From: Microbacterium sp. Leaf288
GTDB lineage: Bacteria > Actinomycetota > Actinomycetes > Actinomycetales > Microbacteriaceae
Assembly (NCBI RefSeq): GCF_001422925.1
Contig: NZ_LMNI01000010.1
Span: 310,001-374,000 of the forward strand
DNA: 64,000 nucleotides
Direction of reading: 5' to 3'
This document shows, piece after piece, positions 42,162 to 50,658 of this stretch. Numbering within the stretch: position 1 is the stretch's first letter; each line of letters starts with the position of its first letter. Both the position numbers and the translations under genes were made by a program. The notes below the pieces were generated by a model. That model saw only the letters and a program-made list of their open reading frames with translations, made no database searches and had not been told where the DNA came from.

Positions 42162-45100
42162 TCAGTCGTCGAAGAGCCCGCGGATGTCGTCGGCGGTGAG
42201 CGCCTGCCCGAACAGCGCGTCGTCGTCCATCACCGAGCGGAACAGCCGCGCCTTGCGCTGCTGCAGCGCCATGACCTTCTCCTCGATCGTGCCGTTCGCG
42301 ATGAGCCGGTACACCATCACGCTGCGGCGCTGGCCGATGCGGTGCGCGCGGCCTGTGGCCTGCGCCTCGGCGGCGGGGTTCCACCACGGGTCGAGCAGGA
42401 ACACGTAGTCCGCCTCGGTCAGCGTCAGACCGAACCCGCCGGCCTTGAGGCTGATGAGGAACACCGGCGCCTCTCCCCCGCGGAACGCGGCGACGGCGGC
42501 GTCGCGGTCGCGCGTCGATCCGTCGAGGTACGCGTACGGGATGCCGCGTGCCTCGAGTTCCTTGGCGACCAGGCCCAGGAACGACGTGAACTGGCTGAAG
42601 ACGAGGGCGCGGTGCCCCTCGGCCAGTGCCTCGTCGAGCTGTTCGAAGAGCGCGGCGAGCTTGCTCGGGGCGATGCTCGCGTGCGCCGGGTCGACGAGCT
42701 CGGGTGCCAGGCTCAGCATGCGCAGGAGCGTCAGGGATCGGAAGACGATGAACCGGTTGCGGTCGAGGTCGTCGAGGAGTCCGAGCACCTTCTGGCGTTC
42801 GCGCTGCAGCACGGTGTCGTACAGGGCGCGATGGGCGGCGCCCAGCTCGATGCGCACCTCCTGCTCCTGCTTGGCGGGGAGGTCGGCGGCGACGAGCTCC
42901 TTCGTGCGCCGCAGCACGAGCGGACGGATGCGGCGCCGCAGTCGCGCCAGGCGACCGGCGCGGTACTCGCCTCCCTCCTGGTTCTCGGGGACCTTGCCCT
43001 TCTCGATCGGCCCCACGTACTCCTCGCGGAACCGCCGGCTCGAGGCGAACAGCCCCGGCGCCGTGAGCGACAGCAGCGCCCACAGCTCGGTGAGGCTGTT
43101 CTCGAGCGGCGTGCCGGTCACGGCGAACACGACGTCCGCGGACAGATCCCGCGCGGCGCGATACGCCTTGGTCTGGCTGTTCTTCACGAACTGCGCCTCG
43201 TCGAGGATGAGACCCGCCCACGGCACCGCGGCGAACTCGCGCTCGTCGAGGCGGAGCAGGGCGTACGACGTGACGACGATGTCGGCCGAGGCCGCGGCAT
43301 CCGTCACCGTCGTTCCGCGCTTCGCGCGCGTCGCGTCGACGACCGCGACCCGCAGATCGGGCGTGAAGCGGGCAGCCTCGCTGCGCCAGGTCGAGAGCAC
43401 CGACGTCGGCGCCACGACGAGGAACGGCCGCGCCTCGCCGGACTCTCGGGCATGGGCGATCAGGGCGAGCAGCTGGAGCGTCTTGCCGAGTCCCATGTCG
43501 TCGGCGAGGATGCCGCCCAGGCGGTGCTCCCAGAGGAAGGCGAGCCAGTCGTACCCCGCCCGCTGGTAGGGGCGCAGCTCGGCGTGGAGCGCCGACGGCA
43601 GAGGGGTTGCGGGCACACCGTCGGCGTCGCGCAGCGCCTCCACCGTCGCGCGCCAGGACACCGCAGGCTGGGCCTCGTCGGCGAGGTCTTCGAAGTCCGC
43701 CCAGAGTGCCGTCTGGTAGCGGCTGATGCGCGGCCCGGTCTCCCACTCCTCGAGCTCGCCGGCTTCGTCGATGAGGTCGCGCAGGCGCTGCAGCGAGGGA
43801 TGTGAGAGCGAGAAATACGCGCCGTCGCTCAGCAGGATCTTCTTGCGCCCCCGCGACAGCGCTGTGAACAGCGTGCCGAACGGGATGCGGCGGCCGTCGA
43901 TCGTCACCACGACACCCAGGTCGAACCAGTCCGGATCGTTCGTCTCGACCGTCGTCACGTCGATGCGCGGGTCGCCGGCGAGCTCCCGGTACTGCGGCCG
44001 CTCCCCCGAGATCTCGACGCTCACGTCGGCGTCCGCTTCGAGGAGCGGCAACAGGCGCGCCGCGAACTCCGCCGCGTCGAGGCCCGTCAGCGTGTCGGCG
44101 GAGGCGAAGTCGGCGGGCGCGTGCCCCTGCCACAGCGACTCGACGCGGCCGCGGATCGCCGTCTCGGCCGCGGCGTCACGATCCGCTCCGGTCGAGTCGA
44201 GTCCGAGGAGATCGCCGTCGCCGTACCGCCATGAGAGCGTGTAGACGAGCCGGTGGTTCGGCTCGAAATGCACACGTGCGACGAGCCGCGGCCGAGGCGG
44301 CGGGGCGATGTCGAGGCCGGGCGCATCGATCTCGACCCGGCGCGCGATCCGCGGCAGATGGTCGCGGACGAACTCCTCGGCCTCCGGCCCCGGCACGACG
44401 ACGGCTTCACGCGCCGTGAGGAGCGCGGGAACCGGGTCCGGCAGTTCCACTGCGGCGAGGACGAGGGTGATGCGCTCGCGCTCGGCGGAGAACCGGTACA
44501 CGCCGGTGCGTCCGACCGGGCGCAGGGCGGCGGCATCCGCGCGCTCGCCGTCGATCGTGACCACGGGCGCGATCTCGAGCCCGCGGCCGGTGCGGTGCGC
44601 CTGCACGGTCACCGCCGCCGACGTCGCGAGGGCGACCGCCGCGGTGCGCTTGGTGGGAACGAGCGGCACGCCGCGATCCGCCGCCGCGGCCAGATGCGGC
44701 CAGAGCAGGCTCGACTCGATGTCGTCGAGGGTCAGCCACTCCGAGACGTCGGAGAACGCGCCGAACGAGCGGACGTCGCGGCCGATGCTGTGCAGCTCCG
44801 CGAACCAGCGCGCCTGCGCGGGGTCGTAGGCGGTGGTCGGCCGGCGCAGCGCGTCCCACGAGACGCCGCCTTTGATCCACGTGTCGGAGCGGGCCGAGCG
44901 CTCGAGCGGGCGCAGGCCGACGAGCACGTCCGCCCCGTGCTGGTGCAGGCTCCGCGGCGTCGCCGACTCGACGCGCGCCGGCGCCCAGGTCGACGCGCCG
45001 CGCCGAATGCGCTGCCGGAGCTCGACGCCGAGGGCGAGCGCGGTGCGGGCCCGGTCCGCCGGTGCGGCAGGGGTGAACACGTCGCGCCATGACGAGCCGC

Positions 45101-45443
45101 GGTCGGCGGCAGGTGCCGCGGAGGCGAGGCGGTTGCCCGCGAGAAGGGTCGCGACCGTGTGCTTGCAGTCGAACTGCACCGGGCACGTGCAGGATGTCGC
45201 CGCGATGGGGTGATCGACGCGTTGCGGGTCGAGCCGCACGCGGCAGCGGTACGTCCGGCCACCGCTGCCTGCCACCACCGCCTCGATGACCGACGTGAGC
45301 GGGTCCCACTCGAGGCGCTCGACGGCGCCGTCGGCGAAGTAGCCGAGGCCGCGCTCGTACGTGCCGCTGTCGACGAACCGGCGGATGTGCCCGGGGTCGA
45401 CGAACGGAGGGGGTCCGACAGGCGGCGGGGTCACGGCATCCAT
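42162..45443 (-). CDS. SNF2-family helicase with N-terminal SWIM zinc finger
   Basis: A 1093-residue ATPase of the Swi2/Snf2 group (RapA/HepA-like). The N-terminal SWIM motif has Cys85-x-Cys87 and Cys93-x-His95 (SCTCPVQFDCKHTVATLL), a nucleic-acid or protein-binding zinc site. The helicase half begins near residue 650: RPYQRAGYDWLAFLWEHRLG, Walker A region ILADDMGLGKTLQ, Walker B LILDEAQFVKN, VTGTPLENSL, and motifs V-VI in GGFGLTLTEADYVF and ATGRAHRIGQRR. Such proteins act in transcription recycling, chromatin-like remodelling or phage defence. No methylase, nuclease or other defence gene is adjacent. ATG at 45441-45443. Confidence 0.92.
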   Translation of the reverse strand: MDAVTPPPVGPPPFVDPGHIRRFVDSGTYERGLGYFADGAVERLEWDPLTSVIEAVVAGSGGRTYRCRVRLDPQRVDHPIAATSCTCPVQFDCKHTVATLLAGNRLASAAPAADRGSSWRDVFTPAAPADRARTALALGVELRQRIRRGASTWAPARVESATPRSLHQHGADVLVGLRPLERSARSDTWIKGGVSWDALRRPTTAYDPAQARWFAELHSIGRDVRSFGAFSDVSEWLTLDDIESSLLWPHLAAAADRGVPLVPTKRTAAVALATSAAVTVQAHRTGRGLEIAPVVTIDGERADAAALRPVGRTGVYRFSAERERITLVLAAVELPDPVPALLTAREAVVVPGPEAEEFVRDHLPRIARRVEIDAPGLDIAPPPRPRLVARVHFEPNHRLVYTLSWRYGDGDLLGLDSTGADRDAAAETAIRGRVESLWQGHAPADFASADTLTGLDAAEFAARLLPLLEADADVSVEISGERPQYRELAGDPRIDVTTVETNDPDWFDLGVVVTIDGRRIPFGTLFTALSRGRKKILLSDGAYFSLSHPSLQRLRDLIDEAGELEEWETGPRISRYQTALWADFEDLADEAQPAVSWRATVEALRDADGVPATPLPSALHAELRPYQRAGYDWLAFLWEHRLGGILADDMGLGKTLQLLALIAHARESGEARPFLVVAPTSVLSTWRSEAARFTPDLRVAVVDATRAKRGTTVTDAAASADIVVTSYALLRLDEREFAAVPWAGLILDEAQFVKNSQTKAYRAARDLSADVVFAVTGTPLENSLTELWALLSLTAPGLFASSRRFREEYVGPIEKGKVPENQEGGEYRAGRLARLRRRIRPLVLRRTKELVAADLPAKQEQEVRIELGAAHRALYDTVLQRERQKVLGLLDDLDRNRFIVFRSLTLLRMLSLAPELVDPAHASIAPSKLAALFEQLDEALAEGHRALVFSQFTSFLGLVAKELEARGIPYAYLDGSTRDRDAAVAAFRGGEAPVFLISLKAGGFGLTLTEADYVFLLDPWWNPAAEAQATGRAHRIGQRRSVMVYRLIANGTIEEKVMALQQRKARLFRSVMDDDALFGQALTADDIRGLFDD

Positions 45444-45486
45444 CCTGCCCGCTCCCGCCGACACCCGGACGGGCGCCCGCTCGTCG

Positions 45487-45897
45487 TCAGCTCGCGCGCG
45501 CGATGCGGGCGAGGACGCCGTGCACGAAGGGGCCCGACTCGTCGGACGAGAACTCCTTGACCAGCTCGACCGCCTCGTCGATCGCGACAGCGGTGGGCAC
45601 CTCGTCGTTGTAGAGGATCTCCCACGCGCCGATGCGCAGCACGGCACGGTCGACCGCGGGCATGCGGGCGAGCGTCCAGTCCTTCGCGAACGTCGTGATC
45701 TGCTCGTCGATGGCGTCCTGGTTGTCGATCACGCCGTCGACGATCTCGCGCGCGTAGAGCCACGAGGCCTGACGTGCGGGCTCGTTCGCCGCGCGCTGGG
45801 CTTCGGCGGCGAGGACGGTCGCGGGCGTGTCGCCGCGGACGTCGGCCTGGAACAGGATGTCGAGCGCGCGCTTGCGCGCCTTCGTACGGGCACTCAT
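45487..45897 (-). CDS. nusB: Transcription antitermination factor NusB
   Basis: A 136-residue all-helical RNA-binding protein that joins NusE/S10 on boxA RNA during rRNA transcription. The N-terminus SARTKARKRALDILFQADVR and the C-terminal AVLRIGAWEILYNDEVPTAV and ELVKEFSSDESGPFVHGVLA are the standard NusB signatures. It directly follows efp (19-base gap), an order conserved in actinobacteria. ATG at 45895-45897. Confidence 0.97.
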   Translation of the reverse strand: MSARTKARKRALDILFQADVRGDTPATVLAAEAQRAANEPARQASWLYAREIVDGVIDNQDAIDEQITTFAKDWTLARMPAVDRAVLRIGAWEILYNDEVPTAVAIDEAVELVKEFSSDESGPFVHGVLARIARAS

Positions 45898-45916
45898 CTG
45901 TCAGCGACCGCCGACG

Positions 45917-46477
45917 TCAGTTGACGCGGCCGAGGTAGTCGCCCGTGCGGGTGTCGACCTTGACCTTGGTGCCGGTCTCGACGAACAGGGGAACCTGGAT
46001 CTCGTAGCCGGTCTCGACGGTGGCGGCCTTGGTGCCGGCCGACGAGCGGTCGCCCTGCAGACCCGGCTCGGTGTAGGTGATCTCGAGGACGACGGATGCC
46101 GGGAGCTCGACGTACAGCGGGTTGCCGTTGTTGAGAGCGATCTGCACCTGCTGGTTCTCGAGCAGGAAGTGGGCCGCGTCGCCGACCGTCGCCGCGCCGA
46201 CGTTGATCTGGTCGTAGTCCGCGACGTCCATGAACACGAAGTTGTCGCCGTCGTTGTAGAGGTAGGTGAAGTCGCGGCGGTCGACGTTCTCGATGTCGAT
46301 CTTCGCGCCGGCGTTGTAGGTGCGGTCGACGACCTTGCCCGAGACGACGTTCTTGAGCTTCGTGCGGACGAAGGCGCCACCCTTGCCCGGCTTGACGTGC
46401 TGGAACTCGATGACGTTCCAGAGCTGTCCGTCGATCGACAGGACGACGCCGTTCTTGATGTCTGCGGTGGAAGCCAT
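45917..46477 (-). CDS. efp: Elongation factor P
   Basis: Relieves ribosome stalling at polyproline. It has 186 residues and three beta domains. The tip loop that enters the P-site is [13 protein letters not shown] with Lys32, in the proline-containing PGKGGAF context usual in actinobacteria, where the lysine is thought to work unmodified. The C-terminal signature [15 protein letters not shown] is intact. The ATG at 46475-46477 gives the standard [10 protein letters not shown] start. A likely -10 box (TAGAAT, minus strand 46563-46568) would give an 80-90 base leader, so efp-nusB may have its own promoter apart from aroQ. Confidence 0.97.
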   Translation of the reverse strand: MASTADIKNGVVLSIDGQLWNVIEFQHVKPGKGGAFVRTKLKNVVSGKVVDRTYNAGAKIDIENVDRRDFTYLYNDGDNFVFMDVADYDQINVGAATVGDAAHFLLENQQVQIALNNGNPLYVELPASVVLEITYTEPGLQGDRSSAGTKAATVETGYEIQVPLFVETGTKVKVDTRTGDYLGRVN

Positions 46478-46595
46478 GAGGGTACGAATCCGTTTCGTTG
46501 AAGTGCGTGGAGGCGATCGCTGCCCCGTGAACGAGATCAGGGGTCGGAAATGCCGACGTTCGATTCTACGGGATGCCTGGTCCCCGGCCGATTCG

Positions 46596-47054
46596 TCAGC
46601 CCTCGGCCTGCCCGGTGAGGATGTCGATGAGGCGCGCGACCGCCGTCGCATAGCCGGGCACACCCTCTCCGATCACGTGGACCACGGCGACATCGGCGAC
46701 GTACGAGTGGTGGCGGAACTCCTCGCGCGCCCTCACATCCGAGATGTGCACCTCGGCCACCGGCAGGGCGACGCCCGAGAGGGCGTCGCGCAGCACGACG
46801 GAGGTGTGGGTCAGACCGCCGGGGTTGATGACGATGCCGGCGCAGTCCTGTCGCGCGTCGTGGATCGCGTCGAGGAGGACCCCCTCGTGGTTGCTCTGGA
46901 CGGCCCGCAGCTCGAAGCCGCGCCGGGCGGCAGCATCCGTCGTCACGCGCACGACGTCCGCCAGTGTCTCGGTGCCGTAGATCCCGGGCTCCCTGGTGCC
47001 CAGGAGGTTCAGGTTGGGGCCGTTGACGAGCAGGAGGCGGCGAGGGGCGGTCAT
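46596..47054 (-). CDS. aroQ: 3-dehydroquinate dehydratase, type II
   Basis: Interconverts 3-dehydroquinate and 3-dehydroshikimate. It has 152 residues: [20 protein letters not shown] holds the catalytic Arg/Tyr loop, and [18 protein letters not shown] and [20 protein letters not shown] hold the remaining active-site residues including the catalytic His. In many actinobacteria aroQ follows aroB and precedes efp. Here its ATG overlaps the stop of a dehydroshikimate dehydratase gene (ATGA), as qsuC does in the Corynebacterium glutamicum qsu operon. No other aroQ or aroD is in the window, so the gene may serve both catabolism and aromatic amino acid synthesis. Confidence 0.95.
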   Translation of the reverse strand: MTAPRRLLLVNGPNLNLLGTREPGIYGTETLADVVRVTTDAAARRGFELRAVQSNHEGVLLDAIHDARQDCAGIVINPGGLTHTSVVLRDALSGVALPVAEVHISDVRAREEFRHHSYVADVAVVHVIGEGVPGYATAVARLIDILTGQAEG

Positions 47055-48886
47055 GCTCGCACGATATCAGCGCGCGCGGCGCCGGCTCGCTGCGCGGAGA
47101 GCCGGACGGGCGCGTTGCCGGCGCCGTACCCGTCGTACCGGCCGCGGCGCTCGACGAACTCGCAGAACAGGTCGCCGACCGTGGCTGTGTAGAAGTGCAG
47201 ATACTCGCCCTGCGCGTCGCGGTCGAAGACGAGGTCGAGCTCGCGGAGCGTCGCGAGGAACCCGTGGTCGAGGTCGAACCGTGCGGCGAGATCCTCGTAG
47301 TAGTTGCGCGGGATCGGCAGCGGGTGCAGGCCCCTCGCCTTGGCGGCGCGCGCGAGCGCCACGATGTCGTCGCACGCGAAGGCGACGTGCTGCGGCATGG
47401 CGGCCGGTCGCCCCGACAGGATCGGCGGCGACACGTTGAGCGGGATGCGGATGGAGCCGTCCGGGGATTGGATGACGCGGCTCTGCACGAGACCCTGCGG
47501 GCTCGCCACCTCCGTCGAGCTCGCCGTCGGAAGTTCGAGCACCGAGGAGAAGAACAGGATCGCCTCATCGACGACCTGCCAGGGCTGGCCGAGGCTCACG
47601 TGGTCGACGGCGGTGATGGGACTGTCGCGCAGCGGTTCGCCGTGCTCGAACTCGGCGGCCCACGTCGGTTCGATCTCGGTGCCGCGCGACGACCAGAAGA
47701 TCTCGGTGCCGTCCGGCGCGGTGCCGCCGTCGAGCAGCTGCTCCCCCGCGTACGTGCGTCGGTAGGCGAACGGCGTCCCCAGCTCGGCGGCCCGCGCGGT
47801 GAGCGCGGCGGCGTCGGGGACGTCGAACCCGACCGCCGCGATGTGCGGGTCGAGGTCGCGGGCGTGCTGCTCGTTGAGCACGACGCGTGCGTCGCCGGCC
47901 GTCCACAGCGTGACGGGCTTCGTGCGGTGCTTGCCGCGCGGCGTGAACCCGACCATCGTGAGGAGCGCCTCGATGCTCGAGGTGTCCTCGGCCTTGATCT
48001 CGACGAAATCGAATCCGACGGGCGTGCCGGCGTCGGCGAGCGTCTCGAAGTCGGCGGGCGCGGCGCTTCCGAGCTCCCGTGCGACGGCGTCTTCGAGCCA
48101 GCGCAGGGACCTCCGCGCGTGGACGGCGGTCCCACTCACGTCGACCTGCCGGAAGGTGTCGTTGAAGACCTCGAGAGACACCGGGCCGTCGTAGCCGGCG
48201 CGCACGACGTGGGTGAGGAAGCGCGTCAGATCGAAGCTCCCCTCCCCGGGGAAGAGGCGATGGTGCCGACTCCACGACAGGACGTCCATCGAGAGAGCGG
48301 GCGCATCGGCGAGCTGAAGGAAGAAGATGCGGTCGCCCGGGATGTCTTCGATCGCCGCCGGGTCGTGGCCGCGGGAGAGGATGTGGAAGGAGTCGAGGCA
48401 GACGCCGACGGCCGGGTGGTCCGCGAGCTGTACGATCCGCCACGCACGACGGTAGTCGTCGATGTACCTGCCCCACGCCAGCGCCTCGAAGGCGATCCGG
48501 ACGCCGTACTCCTGCGCGAGATCACCGAGCCGGCGAAGCTGGGATGCCGACACCGCGTCGTCGTCGGTCGTCGCGGTCGCCACGTTGCTGCAGCAGAGCA
48601 CGACGTCGATCCCCAGCCGCCGCATGAGGGAGAACTTCGCTTCCGCGCGCCGCAGCACGTCCTGGAATGCCGGTTCGTCGACTCCCTCGACATCGCGCAT
48701 CGGCTGATACAGGTCCAGCGTCAGCCCGAGGCGCTCCGCGAGAGCACGCACCTCCTCCGGGCTCTCCGGCGCCGACACGAGGTCGGGCTCGAAGATCTCG
48801 ACGCCGTCGAAGCCTGCTGCGGCCGCAGCGTGCAGCTTCTCGACGAGCGTCCCGCTCATGCACACCGTCGCGATGGAGGTCCTCAT
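47051..48886 (-). CDS. qsuB: 3-Dehydroshikimate dehydratase (QsuB-like, with HPPD-like C-terminus)
   Basis: Converts 3-dehydroshikimate to protocatechuate. It has 611 residues in two parts. Residues about 1-275 are an AP-endonuclease-2-like TIM barrel (MRTSIATVCMSGTLVEKLHA, GFDGVEIFEPDLV, RIAFEALAWGRYIDDYRRAW, VGVCLDSFHILSRGHDP, VSLEVFNDTFRQ). Residues about 290-600 are a tandem vicinal-oxygen-chelate region resembling 4-hydroxyphenylpyruvate dioxygenase (AVDHVSLGQPWQVVDEAI, MPQHVAFACDDI, GEYLHFYTATVGDLFCEFVE). This matches QsuB of C. glutamicum in length and order. The ATG at 48884-48886 has no ribosome-binding site and lies 4 bases from a TetR-type operator, so it is probably leaderless and repressor-controlled. 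Confidence 0.93.
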   Translation of the reverse strand: MRTSIATVCMSGTLVEKLHAAAAAGFDGVEIFEPDLVSAPESPEEVRALAERLGLTLDLYQPMRDVEGVDEPAFQDVLRRAEAKFSLMRRLGIDVVLCCSNVATATTDDDAVSASQLRRLGDLAQEYGVRIAFEALAWGRYIDDYRRAWRIVQLADHPAVGVCLDSFHILSRGHDPAAIEDIPGDRIFFLQLADAPALSMDVLSWSRHHRLFPGEGSFDLTRFLTHVVRAGYDGPVSLEVFNDTFRQVDVSGTAVHARRSLRWLEDAVARELGSAAPADFETLADAGTPVGFDFVEIKAEDTSSIEALLTMVGFTPRGKHRTKPVTLWTAGDARVVLNEQHARDLDPHIAAVGFDVPDAAALTARAAELGTPFAYRRTYAGEQLLDGGTAPDGTEIFWSSRGTEIEPTWAAEFEHGEPLRDSPITAVDHVSLGQPWQVVDEAILFFSSVLELPTASSTEVASPQGLVQSRVIQSPDGSIRIPLNVSPPILSGRPAAMPQHVAFACDDIVALARAAKARGLHPLPIPRNYYEDLAARFDLDHGFLATLRELDLVFDRDAQGEYLHFYTATVGDLFCEFVERRGRYDGYGAGNAPVRLSAQRAGAARADIVRA

Positions 48887-48890
48887 GGCG

Positions 48891-48918
48891 TCACAATGTA
48901 CCAGTTGGTACATTGTGA
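48891..48918. promoter_or_regulatory. TetR-type operator 1 (qsuB / tetR divergent region)
   Basis: A perfect 28-base inverted repeat with 13-base arms (TCACAATGTACCA and TGGTACATTGTGA) around GT. It overlaps the likely -10 box of qsuB (minus TACATT, 48895-48900) and sits about 50 bases before tetR, so one repressor could control both directions. Confidence 0.88.
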
Positions 48919-48970
48919 CGCACCCCCTCCCTCACGGGCGCCGCGTCTGCCGCCCACTATCCTGGCGATC

Positions 48971-49603
48971 GTGCCCCCCGTTACCCGCGATGCCGAGCGG
49001 ACGCGAGCCGAGCTCCTCGCGGTCGCGACAGAGGTGTTCGCCGAGGAGGGGTATTCCGGGGCCCGCGTGGACGACATCGCCGAGCGCACGCGCACGACGA
49101 AGCGGATGATCTACTACTACTTCGGCGGCAAGGAGCAGCTCTACCTGGCGGTGCTCGAGAACGCTTACCAGGGCATTCGGGAGGCTGAGCAGGCGATCGA
49201 TGTGGATCATACGGATCCCGTCGCGGCGATCCGCCGGCTCGCTGAGCTCACGTTCGACCACCACGTGACGCACGACGCCTTCATCCGGCTCGTGGCCATC
49301 GAGAACATCCATCGCGGCGAGTTCATCCGGCGGATCGACTCGCTCCGCACGCTCGCCCAGCCCGCGAAGACCCTTCTCGACGAGATCCTCGAACTCGGCC
49401 GCGCGGCAGGTGTCTTCCGCGAGGATGTCGACGCGATCGACGTCCACCTCGTCATCAGCGCCTACTGCGTGTTCCAGATCGCCAACCAGTACACGTTCGG
49501 CTACCTCTTCGACGTGTCGTTCACCGATCCCGAACGCCGTCGCCACCTGCGATCCCTCATCGGCGACGTCGTCGTCGGCTGGCTCACGAACGCCTCGCGG
49601 TAA
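48971..49603 (+). CDS. TetR family regulator of the quinate/shikimate island
   Basis: A 210-residue TetR repressor. The N-terminal helix-turn-helix is clear (ARVDDIAERTRTTKRMIYYY FGGKEQLYLAVL, about 32-63). The C-terminal ligand domain (FDHHVTHDAFIRLVAIENIH, EILELGRAAGVFREDVDAID) is of the TetR_C type seen in aromatic-compound regulators. It is divergent from the dehydratase gene and followed by the shikimate dehydrogenase gene; both promoters carry the same palindrome, its likely binding site. The GTG at 48971 is used because a TATCCT -10 box (48958-48963) ends 7 bases before it without a ribosome-binding site. The inducer is probably shikimate, quinate or a downstream intermediate (inference). 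Confidence 0.92.
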   Translation: MPPVTRDAERTRAELLAVATEVFAEEGYSGARVDDIAERTRTTKRMIYYYFGGKEQLYLAVLENAYQGIREAEQAIDVDHTDPVAAIRRLAELTFDHHVTHDAFIRLVAIENIHRGEFIRRIDSLRTLAQPAKTLLDEILELGRAAGVFREDVDAIDVHLVISAYCVFQIANQYTFGYLFDVSFTDPERRRHLRSLIGDVVVGWLTNASR

Positions 49604-49680
49604 CCGGCGCACCCGCCGTCGCCCGCTCGATCCCGGCGTCGCGTCGTGGTGCCCGTCGAACTCCCGAGACCCGGTCGCGC

Positions 49681-49709
49681 TTGACATCGACGATCTGTCA
49701 TGGTTTTCT
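49681..49709 (+). promoter_or_regulatory. Promoter of the shikimate dehydrogenase / transporter pair
   Basis: A perfect -35 hexamer TTGACA (49681-49686) is followed after 17 bases by TTTTCT (49704-49709), a weak -10 box preceded by TG at 49701. Operator 2 begins at the -10 box, so repressor binding would block this promoter. Confidence 0.6.
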
Positions 49710-49736
49710 CTGAACGTACCAGTTAGTACATAGACG
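49709..49736. promoter_or_regulatory. TetR-type operator 2 (upstream of the island aroE paralogue)
   Basis: The core GTACCAGTTAGTACAT (49716-49731) differs from operator 1 (GTACCAGTTGGTACAT) at a single position. The outer arms are less symmetrical, so affinity may be lower. It lies over the expected transcription start of the dehydrogenase-transporter operon. Confidence 0.8.
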
Positions 49737-49759
49737 TACCGGTCGGACGAAGGAGTGCC

Positions 49760-50635
49760 ATGAGCCAGACACCGCCGTACCTCGTCGGGCTCGTCGGAAC
49801 GGGCGTGACCCCTTCCCTGACGCCCGCGATGCACATGGCCGAAGCCCGCGCCCTCGGCCTCGACTACGTGTACCGGACCATCGACCTGACGACCCTCGGC
49901 CTTGCTCCCGACCAGCTGCCGGACATCCTCGCGTGGGCGCGTCGCCTCGGGTTCGACGCCCTCAACGTCACCCACCCGTGCAAGCGTCTCGTGCTCGAGT
50001 ACCTCGACCGCGTCGACCCGCTCGCCCAGGCGCTCGGCTCGGTCAACACCGTGCTCTTCACCGACGAGGGGCTCGTCGGTCACAACACCGACACCACCGG
50101 CTTCGAGACGGCGTTCCGCACAGGCCTTCCGCGCGCGTCGGTCGATGACGTGACGCTGCTGGGGGCGGGCGGTGCCGGCTCCGCCGTCGCAGACGCCCTG
50201 CTCCGCGTCGGGACCCGCCGTCTGTCGGTCGTCGACATCGACGCCGAACGGGCTGAGGAGCTGGCGGCCGACCTGGCGCGTCGGCATGCGGTCGAGGTGC
50301 GCCACGCCACGACGGATGCGCTCCCGGACCTCCTCGCGTCGGCCTCGGGGCTGGTGCACTGCACGCCGACCGGTATGAAGGAGCACCCCGGCATGCTGTT
50401 CTCCCCCGACCTGCTGCGGCCCGAGCTGTGGGTCGCCGACATCGTCTACCGGCCCCTCGACACCGCGCTCCTGCGCGCTGCCCGCGACGCCGGCTGCGCC
50501 ACGCTCGACGGCGGAAGCATGGCGGTCCACCAGGCCGTCGACGCCTTCCGCCTCATCACGGGCCACCAGCCCGACCCCGCCCGCATGATCCGCCACTTCC
50601 ACGACCTCGTTGCGCCGCACCCCGTGCCGGCGTGA
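49760..50635 (+). CDS. Quinate/shikimate dehydrogenase (QsuD-like), catabolic
   Basis: Oxidises shikimate, and probably quinate, with NAD(P). It has 291 residues. The substrate-binding N-terminus has VGTGVTPSLTPAMHMAEARA in place of the SxS of biosynthetic AroE, together with FDALNVTHPCKRLVLEYLD (catalytic Lys) and HNTDTTGFETAF. The Rossmann part has LLGAGGAGSAVADALL with the cofactor acidic residue in VVDIDAERA, an Asp that favours NAD. The serine-to-threonine change and VTPSLTPAMH are typical of QsuD-like catabolic enzymes. The biosynthetic aroE is a separate gene at 55.4-56.3 kb. ATG at 49760 with GAAGGAG upstream; an importer follows. Confidence 0.9.
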   Translation: MSQTPPYLVGLVGTGVTPSLTPAMHMAEARALGLDYVYRTIDLTTLGLAPDQLPDILAWARRLGFDALNVTHPCKRLVLEYLDRVDPLAQALGSVNTVLFTDEGLVGHNTDTTGFETAFRTGLPRASVDDVTLLGAGGAGSAVADALLRVGTRRLSVVDIDAERAEELAADLARRHAVEVRHATTDALPDLLASASGLVHCTPTGMKEHPGMLFSPDLLRPELWVADIVYRPLDTALLRAARDAGCATLDGGSMAVHQAVDAFRLITGHQPDPARMIRHFHDLVAPHPVPA

Positions 50636-50658
50636 CACTCACAAGACAAGGACGTCCG

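Noticed and set aside
42162..45443. SNF2 helicase as part of a phage-defence system
   Set aside because: No nuclease, methylase, DISARM or other defence partner lies nearby; the neighbours are housekeeping or metabolic genes.
48887..48913. Upstream ATG of the dehydratase gene (adds MYQLVHCDA)
   Set aside because: The extra codons run through the TetR operator and the probable -10 box; they are more likely regulatory DNA.
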